Position numbers and translations under genes: made by a program. The notes under the pieces were generated by a model. That model was not told where the DNA came from and did not search any database. It saw only the letters and a program-made list of their open reading frames with translations. A DNA stretch of 64,000 nucleotides from Bartonella tamiae Th239 (GTDB lineage: Bacteria > Pseudomonadota > Alphaproteobacteria > Rhizobiales > Rhizobiaceae): NCBI RefSeq assembly GCF_000278275.1, contig NZ_JH725147.1:2136563-2200562 (forward strand). Reading direction: 5' to 3'. This document shows positions 37,083-46,895 of the stretch, one piece after another. Each line of letters opens with the position of its first letter. Within the stretch, counting starts at the first letter, position 1.

Positions 37083-38399
37083 ATGACAAGCAATGTGGCT
37101 TTAACAGGTTTAGCGCGAGATCTCAAACGACGACAGGAAAACTGCAATCCCATTCGAATAGGCCTTGTCGGCTGTGGCGAAATGGGCACTGATTTATTAT
37201 CAGGTGTTGCACAAATGGATGGGATAGAAGTTGCTGCTGTAGCAACACGCACGCCCTCACGTGTTATAAAAGCTGCTGAAACCGCTTATCAAGAAAAAGG
37301 TCATGTCAATGAAGCACACAATGCACGTGCAATGACGACTGCAATAGAAAATGGTAAAATTGCAGCAACAGATGATCTGGATCTTTTACTTCAAAATGAG
37401 CTTATTGACATTATTGTGGATGCAACAGGTTACCCAGAAGCGGGCGCAGAAATTGGTTATAAAGCACTACAAAACAATAAACATCTTGTCATGATGAATG
37501 TTGAAGCCGATGTAACAATCGGTCCTTATTTAAAATATGAAGCCGATAAAAAAGGCTTAATTTATACATTAGGTGCAGGCGATGAACCATCATCATGTAT
37601 GGAGCTTATAGAATTTGTTTCAGCATTAGGTCACAAAATCATCGCGGCAGGTAAAGGTAAGAATAATCCTTTAATTTTTGATGCGACACCTGATGATTAT
37701 GAAGATGAAGCTGCCCGACGTGATATGAATGTGCGCATGCTGGTAGAATTTATTGATGGCTCAAAAACAATGGTAGAAATGACAGCCATTGCAAATGCCA
37801 CAGGATTGGTTCCCGATTGTGAAGGCATGCATGGGCCAAAGGCGGATATTAACTGTTTGAATAAAGTTTTAATACCAAAAGAAGATGGTGGCATTTTAAG
37901 CCGTTCAGGTGTTGTCGATTATTCCATTGGTAAAGGTGTATCTCCCGGAGTTTTTGTGGTTGCTGAAATGCGTCATCCCCGTATTCGCGAACGTATGGAA
38001 GATTTAAAAATAGGTGAAGGACCCTATTTTACCTTTCATCGACCTTATCATCTCACAGCGATGGAAGTCCCACTCACATGCGCTCGTGTTATGCTATATA
38101 ATAAACCAGATATGGTTCCCTTAAAGCGCCCTGTGGCAGAGGTTTGTGCCGTTGCCAAAAAGGACCTTCAGACTGGTGAAAAACTTGATTTTATTGGTCT
38201 TTATACCTATCGTGCATGGACGATGCCTATAGATCAAGCGCGCAAAAAAGGTGCTATTCCATGTGGATTATTAGAAGGCGCGACTGTCACGGCGCCCATT
38301 AAAAAAAATGAACTTATTACACAAGACAATGTCGATATTAATGAAGAGCAATGGATAGTACGATTACGTAGAAAACAAGACAAATTGATTTACGGTTGA
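37083..38399 (+). CDS. NAD(P)-dependent oxidoreductase with C-terminal SAF domain
   Basis: A 438-residue protein related to homoserine dehydrogenases. An N-terminal Rossmann fold begins IRIGLVGCGEMGTDLLSG (about 24-41), with DIIVDATGYPEAG near 112-124. The C-terminal 80 residues (PLKRPVAEVCAVAKKDLQTGEKLD onward to the end) are a SAF domain of the kind found in antifreeze-like and altronate dehydratase proteins. Related genes occur in sugar-acid or tetritol/pentitol catabolism clusters, but the substrate cannot be deduced and no such cluster is adjacent. ATG 37083 follows TGGAGATTTCT; the upstream start at 37053 is not favoured. Confidence 0.8.
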   Translation: MTSNVALTGLARDLKRRQENCNPIRIGLVGCGEMGTDLLSGVAQMDGIEVAAVATRTPSRVIKAAETAYQEKGHVNEAHNARAMTTAIENGKIAATDDLDLLLQNELIDIIVDATGYPEAGAEIGYKALQNNKHLVMMNVEADVTIGPYLKYEADKKGLIYTLGAGDEPSSCMELIEFVSALGHKIIAAGKGKNNPLIFDATPDDYEDEAARRDMNVRMLVEFIDGSKTMVEMTAIANATGLVPDCEGMHGPKADINCLNKVLIPKEDGGILSRSGVVDYSIGKGVSPGVFVVAEMRHPRIRERMEDLKIGEGPYFTFHRPYHLTAMEVPLTCARVMLYNKPDMVPLKRPVAEVCAVAKKDLQTGEKLDFIGLYTYRAWTMPIDQARKKGAIPCGLLEGATVTAPIKKNELITQDNVDINEEQWIVRLRRKQDKLIYG

Positions 38400-38428
38400 A
38401 TTGTGAAAAACGCATTTTTAAAGTTTTT

Positions 38429-39605
38429 CTATAATCGCGGCTTTGTTAAAATATTCCAATAGAGCAAAACAAAGCCACAAAAGACTAAAATCCATAAAAG
38501 ACCAGATATATCCAAAAGTATGACATTTCTATCGGCCAGACCACCACTTATGCGCCAACCAAACAGAAAAAAGAAACTGCCATAGACAAGAACAACAAGC
38601 CAAGAGATAGTCAACGCACAGCCTGCATGTCCAAGACTTGCACGCATTATCTAGGCAATTGTCATCATACTAATACCCACCTGCTATCTATGAATGTTGA
38701 ACTGTTGCTCTTCCACCGTCTATAATATTTAATCCATTGTGAGCTGATGCAATAAAGCCTAAGGGAATAAAAAGAAACGTGACATGTAAAATCCAAACCA
38801 GTGGTTCTGTTAATGCTAACCAACCGCGTCAACGACAAAGGCGATAAAGATTAGCCAATCCAGTCTAAAAACATCACAAAGATACACTGTAAGATTGCGG
38901 AATTAAAAGCCAAAGCACTAATGTTATGGCTTTTAAAATAAGCGTGATTTTATCAAATATAAAAAGGAGCAGGAAAATTTTCCTGATTATGTTAAACCAA
39001 CCAGTTTTTTGTTAAAATTGAGATAATCCGTCCACCTATGTCAGCAATAAAAAAAATGCATCAGTCAATGCCCAGCGGGCACCATAACCGTCTGCTGCAA
39101 CATTACCATTCAATGCTTTATGGTCAAAAAATATATTTGCAAAAAATAACATCGAAAAAAGAACAAGAATTTTAATGTTACGCTTATTTTGTCTAGAAAT
39201 AATTTCTCGTCCCATTACACATATTAAAACACATGAAAAAACTATAACAAATGTTGCAGACAATTAAAGCGATAAAACCATAACAACCCACCAGATAATT
39301 CAAAGAACAACCAATAATAGGTGTACGCCCTGTCCAATAGGAACAGCCATTAAAAAAAACAGCAATCACAGCCCATAAATAGCCAAATAAAAAACTACGA
39401 GCGTGCTAAAAAAAGGATCTATACAGCTTGCTAAAACATCATGGTCTTTTAAAAACAGCATCCAGCAAAATAAACTAAAGACAGCCCATGAAGCTGTGAG
39501 CAGAAAAAAAGGGAAATAACCGTAGCTTAACAAAGCAAATCTTTGCATATTTTGGTGCTTGCGACAGCATAGACATTCATTCTTTTGCCTGAAATACTCA
39601 ATCAC
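38429..39605 (-). pseudogene. nnrS: nnrS pseudogene (NO-related haem/copper membrane protein)
   Basis: Fragments in three frames spell out a NnrS protein of about the usual 400 residues. N-terminus: FALLSYGYFPFFLLTASWAVFSLFCW (two parts, around 39540-39470). A frame change near 39390 gives LFGYLWAVIAVFF then YWTGRTPIIG, the counterpart of the family WHAHEMLFG...PNWTG motif, with the His ligands lost (ARSFLFG). The middle part has MGREIISRQNKRN (family GRViPaFT region), and the C-terminus MRASLGHAG matches the family MTRASLGHTG. Stops and frameshifts separate the parts, so it is dead. NnrS proteins act in nitric oxide tolerance. Confidence 0.82.
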
Positions 39606-39979
39606 GTTTTATGATTTAAGGTTTCACTGTCTGCTCAATGGCGCTAGAATAGATTTTATATAAAAAAGTGCAAAAGCAACAATATGCCAAAAATGTGATC
39701 GATAATGCATCAAAAGACGAATGATCTCGCCAATTAATGGTAGGGATCCAGAAGATTTTTGCACTATCAATAATTCTTAATCTTTTTTGTCAAAACAACT
39801 GTTTTCACTTTCTCTTTGTTTAGAAAATAATGACGTATTTTTATTTTGAAAATTATTAAAAAAACCATTATTTAATGCGACTTTCAATAGAGTTTATTAG
39901 ATATAAAATGGATGATTGACATTTGTTATATATTTAACGAACATAAAACATCCTTCTTTACTGTGATCACGATATATAA
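39606..39979. other. Intergenic region, no feature seen
   Basis: AT-rich spacer of about 370 bases between the divergent nnrS remnant and the glutamine amidotransferase gene. The former nnrS promoter, possibly with an Fnr/NnrR site, would be here; no clear TTGAT....ATCAA palindrome was found by eye. Confidence 0.4.
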
Positions 39980-40747
39980 ATGACATTAGCTTCTAAACCT
40001 CTCATTGCCCTTCCTGCCGATTGTCCTTTTTTTGATGGCTATATTTGGCATGCAGCACCCGAGCAATACATAAAAGCGGCGCAAAATGTTGCTAAAGTGA
40101 CGCCTGTTATTGTTCCTTCAATTGGCAATATCGCCGATTTATCTTCAATTCTTAATTGTGTTGATGGTGTCTTAATTACAGGTGCTAAGTCCAATATAGA
40201 ACCTCATCATTACGGTCAAAAATCTACCGCTCAACATGAACCTTTTGATCCTTCACGAGATAACGCTTCATTGGCTCTTATCCGTGCAACGATCGAACGT
40301 CAATTGCCTCTTTTAGCAATTTGTCGTGGACTTCAAGAGCTTAATGTCGCTCTTGGGGGAACACTATCAGCTGCACTTCAAGAGATTGAAGGCAAAATAG
40401 ACCATCGTGCCACCCAAACAACAGATAATGATCAAAAATTTGCCATTCATCAAACGGTTCATATCAATCATGAAGGTTGCCTTGCCACAATTCTTGGTGA
40501 GGACACTATTTTAGTTAATTCTGTTCATCAACAAGGTATTGAGCAGCTTGCCCCACGTTTGATTGCCGAAGCAACAGCGCCAGATGGAACGATTGAGGCA
40601 GTTCGTGTCAAAAACACACAAAATTTCGCACTAGGATTACAATGGCACCCCGAATATTGGGCTGAAACAGACACCTCATCACGCAAAATATTTGAAGCCT
40701 TTGGAAAAGCCGTTTACTGCCATCACAAACTGCGTCTCAACGCTTAA
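39980..40747 (+). CDS. Gamma-glutamyl-gamma-aminobutyrate hydrolase family protein
   Basis: A 255-residue class I glutamine amidotransferase-like hydrolase of the PuuD group. The catalytic triad is visible: Cys115 in LLAICRGLQELNVALGG, His223 and Glu225 in LQWHPEYW. PuuD releases GABA from gamma-glutamyl-GABA in putrescine breakdown. With no other puu genes here, the substrate could be another gamma-glutamyl compound. It ends convergent with the LacI regulator gene. Start ATG 39980 lacks a strong ribosome site. Confidence 0.85.
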   Translation: MTLASKPLIALPADCPFFDGYIWHAAPEQYIKAAQNVAKVTPVIVPSIGNIADLSSILNCVDGVLITGAKSNIEPHHYGQKSTAQHEPFDPSRDNASLALIRATIERQLPLLAICRGLQELNVALGGTLSAALQEIEGKIDHRATQTTDNDQKFAIHQTVHINHEGCLATILGEDTILVNSVHQQGIEQLAPRLIAEATAPDGTIEAVRVKNTQNFALGLQWHPEYWAETDTSSRKIFEAFGKAVYCHHKLRLNA

Positions 40748-40828
40748 CTTATTTTATCTTAAAAGAATAAAGCCCAAAATAAACATTTATTTCATCTTTA
40801 AGAAAAGCCCTAAACGACAGTTCAAAAA

Positions 40829-41848
40829 TTATCGCTCTTTCACTTTTCCTGTTGATTGGCGAATATGTAACTCGGGTTTGATAAGGTCATGTTTATTTTC
40901 AATCTCAACCCCGTTAAGCAGATCCAAAAGGGCGCGAGCTGCACGTCTGCCTACTTCTCTTTGTCCATTCCAAACCGTTGTTAAGGCAGGCGTGGCAATT
41001 GCTGCTTCTTCAAGGTCATCATAGCCTGTAACAGAAATATCTTCGCCAGTGATAAAGCCAGCTCTTGCAATACCGTTCATCATGCCTATGGCTGTCAAAT
41101 CGTTAAAACAAACGGCAGCTGTCGGTTTATCAATTAAAGCTAAAAATTGCGGTACAATTTCAAATCCTGCTTGTTTTGTGCGTGGTCCTTCAATACGCCA
41201 TTCTCGCGCCACCTTAAGACCCGCCCGTTGCATAGCGTGTAAATATCCTTCATATCGTTCTCTACCTGTTGATGTGTAATCTGTGCCCCCCACCATTGCT
41301 ATTCGTTTATGCCCAAGAGAAATAAGATGGTTAGTGGCAAGTGAAATGCCATAAGCATCATCACCTCTAAAAACAGGTGCATCCACACCATCAACATGGC
41401 GAGCGACAAAAACCACAGGTAATCCATTATTAGATGCCATTTCTATATCTGTAGCAGGTGTTCCTATAGCTGGTGACATAATCACACCATCTGCACCCAA
41501 TTGTAACAATGTTTCTATAAAGTTTTTTTGCTTATCAACTTGATCATAATGATTGGAAAGAATGAAAGTTTGGCCTGAGCGATCCAATTCTATTTCAATT
41601 GAACGTAATATTTCAGCAAAGAAAGGATTCATAATATCGTGCACAACAACACCGACAATTCCGGTGCGTGCTGTGCGCAAACTTGCTGCACGGCGGTTAT
41701 ATATATAGCCTATTTGACGAGCATAGTTTTGTACTTTTTCCCGCGTTGGCTCAGCAACAAAAGAACTGCCTCTCAGTGCAAGCGAAACCGTTGCGGTTGA
41801 TACATCTAAGGCTTCAGCAATGGTTGAAAGTTTAATTTTTTGCGCCAC
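40829..41848 (-). CDS. LacI family transcriptional regulator
   Basis: A 339-residue LacI/GalR repressor: helix-turn-helix KLSTIAEALDVSTATVSLALRG (6-27), hinge helix region NRRAASLRTARTGIVGVV (51-68), then a periplasmic-binding-protein-like effector domain with IMNPFFAEILRSIE and AVCFNDLTAIGMMNGIARAG. The effector is presumably a sugar or nucleoside but no transport or catabolic operon lies next to it. Its operator and target are not evident from this window. Confidence 0.88.
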   Translation of the reverse strand: MAQKIKLSTIAEALDVSTATVSLALRGSSFVAEPTREKVQNYARQIGYIYNRRAASLRTARTGIVGVVVHDIMNPFFAEILRSIEIELDRSGQTFILSNHYDQVDKQKNFIETLLQLGADGVIMSPAIGTPATDIEMASNNGLPVVFVARHVDGVDAPVFRGDDAYGISLATNHLISLGHKRIAMVGGTDYTSTGRERYEGYLHAMQRAGLKVAREWRIEGPRTKQAGFEIVPQFLALIDKPTAAVCFNDLTAIGMMNGIARAGFITGEDISVTGYDDLEEAAIATPALTTVWNGQREVGRRAARALLDLLNGVEIENKHDLIKPELHIRQSTGKVKER

Positions 41849-42030
41849 GCACTTTTGCCTCTCACACTATTTTTAACATGCTTATAGACGATACTAAAGC
41901 CCTATGTGTTTCATTTATCAAGACATATCCATAATCAATGAATGCTTAAAAGTGTTTTTTTAAAGTTTCATAAATGTCTCATAAAATTTTTTATTATAAA
42001 ATCAATATCTTATCACTAAAGATCCTGAAT

Positions 42031-42486
42031 TTATGAAGGACTATCAAAACTTATACAGTCATTTGATAAATTATGACGAATGCGGATAAGAACATGTTCA
42101 ATGTTTTTTTTTTCTGAATCATGAATACCGCTCAGCGCATCACGTTCAGTATCATAAAGCGCCTTTTCAATAATTTTAACAACATTGCGTCCATTTTTTG
42201 TTAAAAAAACATAAAGCAAACGCTGATCTTTATGACAATAACGCTTTATAACGAAGCCTTGTTCTTGTAATCGCGCAATGGTTTTGGTGACAGTTGGCGG
42301 TTTTATTCCCAGCCTCTTTGCCAATACACTGGGAGATTGACCATCTTGTGCTGCAAGAGCCAAAATAACCCGATCCTGCCCTGCATAAAGCCCATAATCA
42401 TAAAGGCGTTGCGCTAGAGATTTTCGGATGATTCCGGCAGTCGATTGAATAAGCTCTGTTAAATCTTGTCGTTCATTTTTAGTCAT
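42031..42486 (-). CDS. MarR family transcriptional regulator
   Basis: A 151-residue MarR winged-helix regulator. Recognition helix region SPSVLAKRLGIKPPTVTKTIARLQEQGFV (about 48-76), followed by wing RYCHKDQRLLYVFLTKNGRNVV. ATG 42486 is chosen because GGGGAG lies nine bases before it; an upstream in-frame start would add eight residues. It diverges from the creatininase-CobW-WD40 group with about 165 bases between, so it may regulate that group. Ligand unknown. Confidence 0.85.
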   Translation of the reverse strand: MTKNERQDLTELIQSTAGIIRKSLAQRLYDYGLYAGQDRVILALAAQDGQSPSVLAKRLGIKPPTVTKTIARLQEQGFVIKRYCHKDQRLLYVFLTKNGRNVVKIIEKALYDTERDALSGIHDSEKKNIEHVLIRIRHNLSNDCISFDSPS

Positions 42487-42652
42487 ATCATTTGTCTCCC
42501 CGAAGACCATGTAAGAACTTAAAGATCGTGTTCTTATCGTTTAATCAAGCAGATTCGGTGATTTCGTGCAAAAGATTGCTTTTCAACAAAGGGTTTGCAA
42601 AATAGAAAAGTTGTGAATAACCAATTTAAACTTATTTTTAAAGGATTGCCTT

Positions 42653-43414
42653 ATGACAATGGCAAAGGAAAAAATCGGCATCATCCCACTTGGTGCCTAC
42701 GAATACCACGGACAACACTTACCCTTTGAAACCGATGCGATTATTGCAGAAGCTTTCGCGCAGCATTTGGCTCAGCATTGTGATATTAAAAATAGGCTGA
42801 CCGCTTTTCCTGTAGAAACAATTGGATATTCAATTGAGCATATGGATGAAGCAAAAACACAAAGTTTAAAATTTGATGACGCAATACATCAATGGATCAA
42901 TCTTGGTTTAAAGCATTTTGATAATGGCTATAAAAAACTGCTTTTCTTAAATGCACATGGTGGCAATTCAGCATTATTAAATATTGTGATCACAGAATTG
43001 CGTTGCCGGCTGCCTATACTTGCTGTCGCTACAAGTTGGGGACGTTTTGGACTGCCTGATGGTCTTATTGATGACAATGAGCGCCATTTGGATATTCATG
43101 CTGGTTTTATCGAAACATCATTGATGCTTTTTCTTGCCAAAAATAAAGTTGATATGACAAAGGCCGAAAATTTTTATAATCATCAAGACGATTTTATTAA
43201 AAAATTTCATTATTTGAGCGCTTATGGCCCGCAAGCTTTTGGGTGGAAAATGTGTGATCTTAATAAAAAAGGTGCTGCAGGCAATGCTTCAAAAGCAACG
43301 TATGAGGCAGGAAAAAAAATTTTTGACCATGCTATTGAAGGTTTTCAGCTATTACTTTCAGATATGGCACAATTTGATCTTCATCACTTTGATGAGCACC
43401 ACTCCATAAACTAG
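42653..43414 (+). CDS. Creatininase family protein
   Basis: A 253-residue metal-dependent amidohydrolase of the creatininase/MftE/FAPy deformylase superfamily. The binuclear metal ligands are all present: Glu17, His19 and Asp28 in PLGAYEYHGQHLPFETDAI, His102 in NAHGGN, and Glu154 in HAGFIETSL. The specific substrate is unknown; family members open cyclic amides, process peptides or deformylate purines. It precedes a CobW-type GTPase by about 65 bases and is divergent from the marR gene. An ATG two codons later is an alternative start. Confidence 0.85.
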   Translation: MTMAKEKIGIIPLGAYEYHGQHLPFETDAIIAEAFAQHLAQHCDIKNRLTAFPVETIGYSIEHMDEAKTQSLKFDDAIHQWINLGLKHFDNGYKKLLFLNAHGGNSALLNIVITELRCRLPILAVATSWGRFGLPDGLIDDNERHLDIHAGFIETSLMLFLAKNKVDMTKAENFYNHQDDFIKKFHYLSAYGPQAFGWKMCDLNKKGAAGNASKATYEAGKKIFDHAIEGFQLLLSDMAQFDLHHFDEHHSIN

Positions 43415-43480
43415 AAAATAATTATATAAATACTTATATCTAATTATCATTTTTTTATCAGCCATGTGAAAGACCCTATT

Positions 43481-44533
43481 ATGAGTGAGAGCGAAACAAA
43501 AGTCACAAAAATCCCCGTCACTGTATTGACAGGCTATCTGGGTTCAGGAAAAACGACCCTTCTCAACCGTGTTTTGAGTGAAAATCATGGCAAGCGCTAC
43601 GCTGTCATTGTGAATGAATTTGGAGAAATTGGTATTGATAATGATCTGATTGTTGAATCGGATGAAGAAATTTATGAAATGAATAATGGTTGCATCTGTT
43701 GCACAGTGCGAGGTGATCTTATCCGTGTTGTCGAAGGATTGATGAGACGCCCGGGTCGCTTTGATGCAATCATCGTTGAAACAACTGGACTGGCTGATCC
43801 TGTCCCTGTGGCACAAACCTTTTTCATGGACGATGATGTACGTGCAAAAACCCAACTTGATGCCGTTATTGCATTGGTGGATGCCAAACATTTGCCCTTG
43901 CGTTTAAAAGATAGCCGTGAAGCAGAAGATCAAATTGCTTTTGCCGATGTTGTTCTTTTAAATAAAACCGATCTTGTGAGTGAGAAAGAACGCCTAGATG
44001 TTGAAGCAACTATTCGTGCAATTAATCCTAGTGCAATGATTTACAAAACACAGCGTGCTGACATTGCCTTAGAAAAAATTCTTGATCAAGGCGCTTTTGA
44101 TCTGCAACGTGCACTAGAAAATGACCCGCATTTTCTTGATCACGATGACGACAACCATATTTGCGGTCCTGATTGTGCACACCATCATCATGACCATAAC
44201 GATCATCATCATAATCACGATCATGGTCATTCACAACACGATATTACAGTGACCTCTGTATCATTACGTACTGGTGAAATTGATCCACAAAAATTTTTCC
44301 CATGGATACAAAATCTTACACAGCAACAAGGCCCTAATATTTTACGCTTAAAAGGAATCATTGCCTTTAAAGGTGATGATGAACGCTATGTTGTGCAAGG
44401 CGTTCATATGATATTAGAAGGCGATCATCAAAAACCTTGGAAAGAGGGTGAAAAACGAGAAAGTCGTCTTGTTTTCATAGGTCGGGAACTCAATAGTGAA
44501 CGGTTAAAAACTGAATTTGAAAATTGCGTATAG
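43481..44533 (+). CDS. CobW/COG0523 family GTPase (metallochaperone type)
   Basis: A 350-residue G3E GTPase. Walker [10 protein letters not shown] (18-26), the metal-binding CICC motif ([12 protein letters not shown], Cys71, Cys73, Cys74), the NKTD guanine motif (about 166-169), and a histidine/aspartate-rich stretch around 217-250 (with [17 protein letters not shown]) before the C-terminal CobW domain. This combination is that of zinc-handling COG0523 proteins (ZNG1/YeiR-like) rather than cobalamin CobW, although the separation is not absolute. The WD40 gene follows after ten bases. ATG 43481 fits the family better than the GTG 43466. Confidence 0.85.
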   Translation: MSESETKVTKIPVTVLTGYLGSGKTTLLNRVLSENHGKRYAVIVNEFGEIGIDNDLIVESDEEIYEMNNGCICCTVRGDLIRVVEGLMRRPGRFDAIIVETTGLADPVPVAQTFFMDDDVRAKTQLDAVIALVDAKHLPLRLKDSREAEDQIAFADVVLLNKTDLVSEKERLDVEATIRAINPSAMIYKTQRADIALEKILDQGAFDLQRALENDPHFLDHDDDNHICGPDCAHHHHDHNDHHHNHDHGHSQHDITVTSVSLRTGEIDPQKFFPWIQNLTQQQGPNILRLKGIIAFKGDDERYVVQGVHMILEGDHQKPWKEGEKRESRLVFIGRELNSERLKTEFENCV

Positions 44534-44543
44534 GTGAAGTTTC

Positions 44544-45515
44544 ATGCCAACACTTGTTTCTCTTGAGCTTGATAGCCACTGTTTATCAGCGGGCTTTATC
44601 AATGACCTGCCATATTTTGTCACTGCAAATGGGCAAATCCAAATCATTGGTCGCGATACTATTATTTTGGCAGCACATCATGGAATTGCATCCGTCGCCT
44701 TATCCGATGATAAACAAGCCCTTTTTACAGGTGGTGAAGATGGTTATGTTTATAAAACACTCTTTGATGGCACATCATACCAGCTCGCGCAATGTGAACG
44801 AAAATGGATAACCTCAATTGCTTCTGGTTCCAACGGTTCTTATGCATTTGCATCATCGCGCAAAGCATGGGTCGATATTGGTATGGGTTTGCGTGAATAT
44901 GATTTTGAACGTAGTGTTGAAGGATTAGTCTTTGCCCCTAAGGGACAGCGTGTAGCCATAGCACGTTATAACGGCGTTTCGCTCTATTGGCCAGCTTTAG
45001 AGGTTGAGCCAACTGAACTTGCATGGAAAGGGGCGCATTTTGCTGTAACTTTTTCTCCAGATAATCGCTTTGTTATTTCTGCCATGCAAGAAAACGCCCT
45101 ACATGGTTGGCGCTTATCCGATAATCAACATTTACGCATGAGTGGTTATCCAACAAAAGTAAAAAGCTGGTCATGGAGTACCAAAGGAAAATGGCTCGCA
45201 ACATCAGGTGCCATGGCTGCTATTGTGTGGCCTTTTCAATCGAAAGATGGCCCTATGGGCAAAGCTCCACTCGAACTTGGTAAGCGAGCCAATGCCATGG
45301 TCACATGTGTTTCCTGCCACCCAGAAGAAGAAATGGTCGCTGTCGGTTATGATGATGGAATGATTTTATTTGTTCGTTTTGCCGATGCAAAGGAAGTCTT
45401 ATTGCGCCATCCAGGCAAAGGAGCCATTTCAGCATTAAATTGGGATCAAAATGGTCACCGCTTAGCCTATGGAAGCGAAGTGGGAGAAGCAGGATTTGCT
45501 GACATTACAGCTTAA
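44544..45515 (+). CDS. WD40 repeat protein
   Basis: A 323-residue protein made of about six to seven WD40-like blades, e.g. GIASVALSDDKQALFTGGEDGYVYKTLFDG (about 50-79), FAVTFSPDNRFVISAMQENALHGWRL (166-191) and GAISALNWDQNGHRLAYGSEVGEAG near the end. It has no signal peptide and should be a cytoplasmic propeller for protein-protein contacts. It is in operon with the CobW GTPase (10-base gap). In Rhizobiales a WD40 gene beside a CobW gene is common; a role as partner in metal delivery is inference. Confidence 0.85.
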   Translation: MPTLVSLELDSHCLSAGFINDLPYFVTANGQIQIIGRDTIILAAHHGIASVALSDDKQALFTGGEDGYVYKTLFDGTSYQLAQCERKWITSIASGSNGSYAFASSRKAWVDIGMGLREYDFERSVEGLVFAPKGQRVAIARYNGVSLYWPALEVEPTELAWKGAHFAVTFSPDNRFVISAMQENALHGWRLSDNQHLRMSGYPTKVKSWSWSTKGKWLATSGAMAAIVWPFQSKDGPMGKAPLELGKRANAMVTCVSCHPEEEMVAVGYDDGMILFVRFADAKEVLLRHPGKGAISALNWDQNGHRLAYGSEVGEAGFADITA

Positions 45516-45528
45516 GAACATGGTCATC

Positions 45529-45563
45529 TATAATCTATAATCTATAATCTATAATCTATAATC
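45529..45563 (+). repeat. Five tandem copies of TATAATC
   Basis: The heptamer TATAATC is repeated five times without error from 45529 to 45563, in the short gap between the convergent WD40 and old yellow enzyme genes. Each unit contains a perfect -10 hexamer TATAAT, though no -35 spacing is obvious. It is a likely slippage-prone microsatellite. Confidence 0.8.
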
Positions 45564-45606
45564 CAATGGCTTGTGATTTATATCAAACGCAAACCATTGG
45601 ATTTTA
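45561..45606. terminator. Probable bidirectional terminator between WD40 and old yellow enzyme genes
   Basis: ATCCAATGG (45561-45569) pairs with CCATTGGAT (45594-45602) around a 24-base loop; TTTT follows on the plus strand. On the minus strand the hairpin is followed by ATTATAGATT, so plus-strand use is better supported. Confidence 0.5.
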
Positions 45607-45611
45607 AAAAT

Positions 45612-46727
45612 TTATTTTAATGTCGGATAATCTGTGTAACCCTTTTCATCACCGCCATAAAGCGTTGTTTCATCAAGCTTATTAAGCGGTGCTTTTTGCT
45701 TAATACGCTCAACAAGATCAGGATTAGCTATGAAAGGTTTGCCAAATGAGACCAAATCGGCATAGCCTGATTGAACAGCGTCTTGTGCCATATCACCAGT
45801 ATAGCCATTATTGACCATCCAAGCCCCCTGCCCGCCCGCATCACGATAAACCTGTTTTAAATGTTTATAATCAAAAGGATAAGAAGCCTCCTGATAATTT
45901 CTATCACCCCCCGTTGCCCCTTCAATCACGTGAATAAAAGCAAGATTATAAGCGGCCAAAGCCTCAACATAAAAATCAAATAATGGCTGTGGATCTAAAT
46001 CATGCACATCACCTGCAGGGGTAACTGGTGAAATACGAATGCCAGTTTTATCTGCACCAATTGCTTCAACAATGGCTTGTACCACTTGTAAGGGAAACCG
46101 CGTTCTATTTTCAATGGAGCCACCATAGTCATCGTGTCGTTGATTGGAACTTTCGCGCAAAAATTCATCAAGCAAATAACCATTCGCAGAATGAATTTCG
46201 ACACCATCAAAGCCTGCAACTTGTACGGCATTTCTTGCCGCTTTTACGTAATCTTCAATAATTGCTGGCAATTCTGAAACGTCCAAAGCACGTGGTGGTG
46301 AAACTTCACTGAAATGCCCTTTACCATCATTGTCTTTAATATAAGTACGTGCTTTTGCTTGAATTGCCGACGGAGCTACTGGTGCCGCATTATGAGGTTG
46401 CAATGATGTATGGGACATGCGTCCTGTGTGCCAAAGCTGAACAACAATTTTGCCGCCTTCTTTATGAACCGCATCGGTGACTTTACGCCACCCTTCCAAC
46501 TGTTCTTTTTCAAACAAACCTGGTACGTCAATATTGCCTTGTCCTTGTTGACTGATCACTGTTCCTTCAGAAACAATAAGTCCAGCTGTTGCACGTTGGC
46601 GATAATAAAGAACATTCATATCATTTGGAACATCCCCATAGGAGCGCGCACGTGTAAGGGGTGCCATAATAATTCTATTATTAAGCGACAAAGCGCCTAT
46701 TTTTATTGGATCAAAAAGTGATGTCAT
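45612..46727 (-). CDS. nemA: Old yellow enzyme / N-ethylmaleimide reductase family
   Basis: FMN-dependent NADPH ene-reductase, 371 residues, acting on alpha-beta unsaturated carbonyls, nitro esters and similar electrophiles. Motifs: LFDPIKIGALSLNNRIIMAPLTRARS (4-29), VQLWHTGRMSHTSLQP (about 98-113), GFDGVEIHSANGYLLDEFLRESSNQRHDDYGGSIENR with the substrate-binding His/Asn replaced pattern HSAN, and SFGKPFIANPDLVERI near the end. The HSAN motif is that of NemA/OYE rather than 2,4-dienoyl-CoA reductase. Monocistronic. Confidence 0.88.
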   Translation of the reverse strand: MTSLFDPIKIGALSLNNRIIMAPLTRARSYGDVPNDMNVLYYRQRATAGLIVSEGTVISQQGQGNIDVPGLFEKEQLEGWRKVTDAVHKEGGKIVVQLWHTGRMSHTSLQPHNAAPVAPSAIQAKARTYIKDNDGKGHFSEVSPPRALDVSELPAIIEDYVKAARNAVQVAGFDGVEIHSANGYLLDEFLRESSNQRHDDYGGSIENRTRFPLQVVQAIVEAIGADKTGIRISPVTPAGDVHDLDPQPLFDFYVEALAAYNLAFIHVIEGATGGDRNYQEASYPFDYKHLKQVYRDAGGQGAWMVNNGYTGDMAQDAVQSGYADLVSFGKPFIANPDLVERIKQKAPLNKLDETTLYGGDEKGYTDYPTLK

Positions 46728-46895
46728 AGGAAAACCTCTTTATATTTTTTCTCTAAAAATGTAGGAAGTTCAAATGTCATTACAATGCGTAAATTATGAA
46801 TTGAAATGGAAATTTTAAAAGTCTGTATCGTCAAATATCAAAATTATGCATATCATATCGATCTCTGAACTTTATAAATGCATCTGGTCAATATT

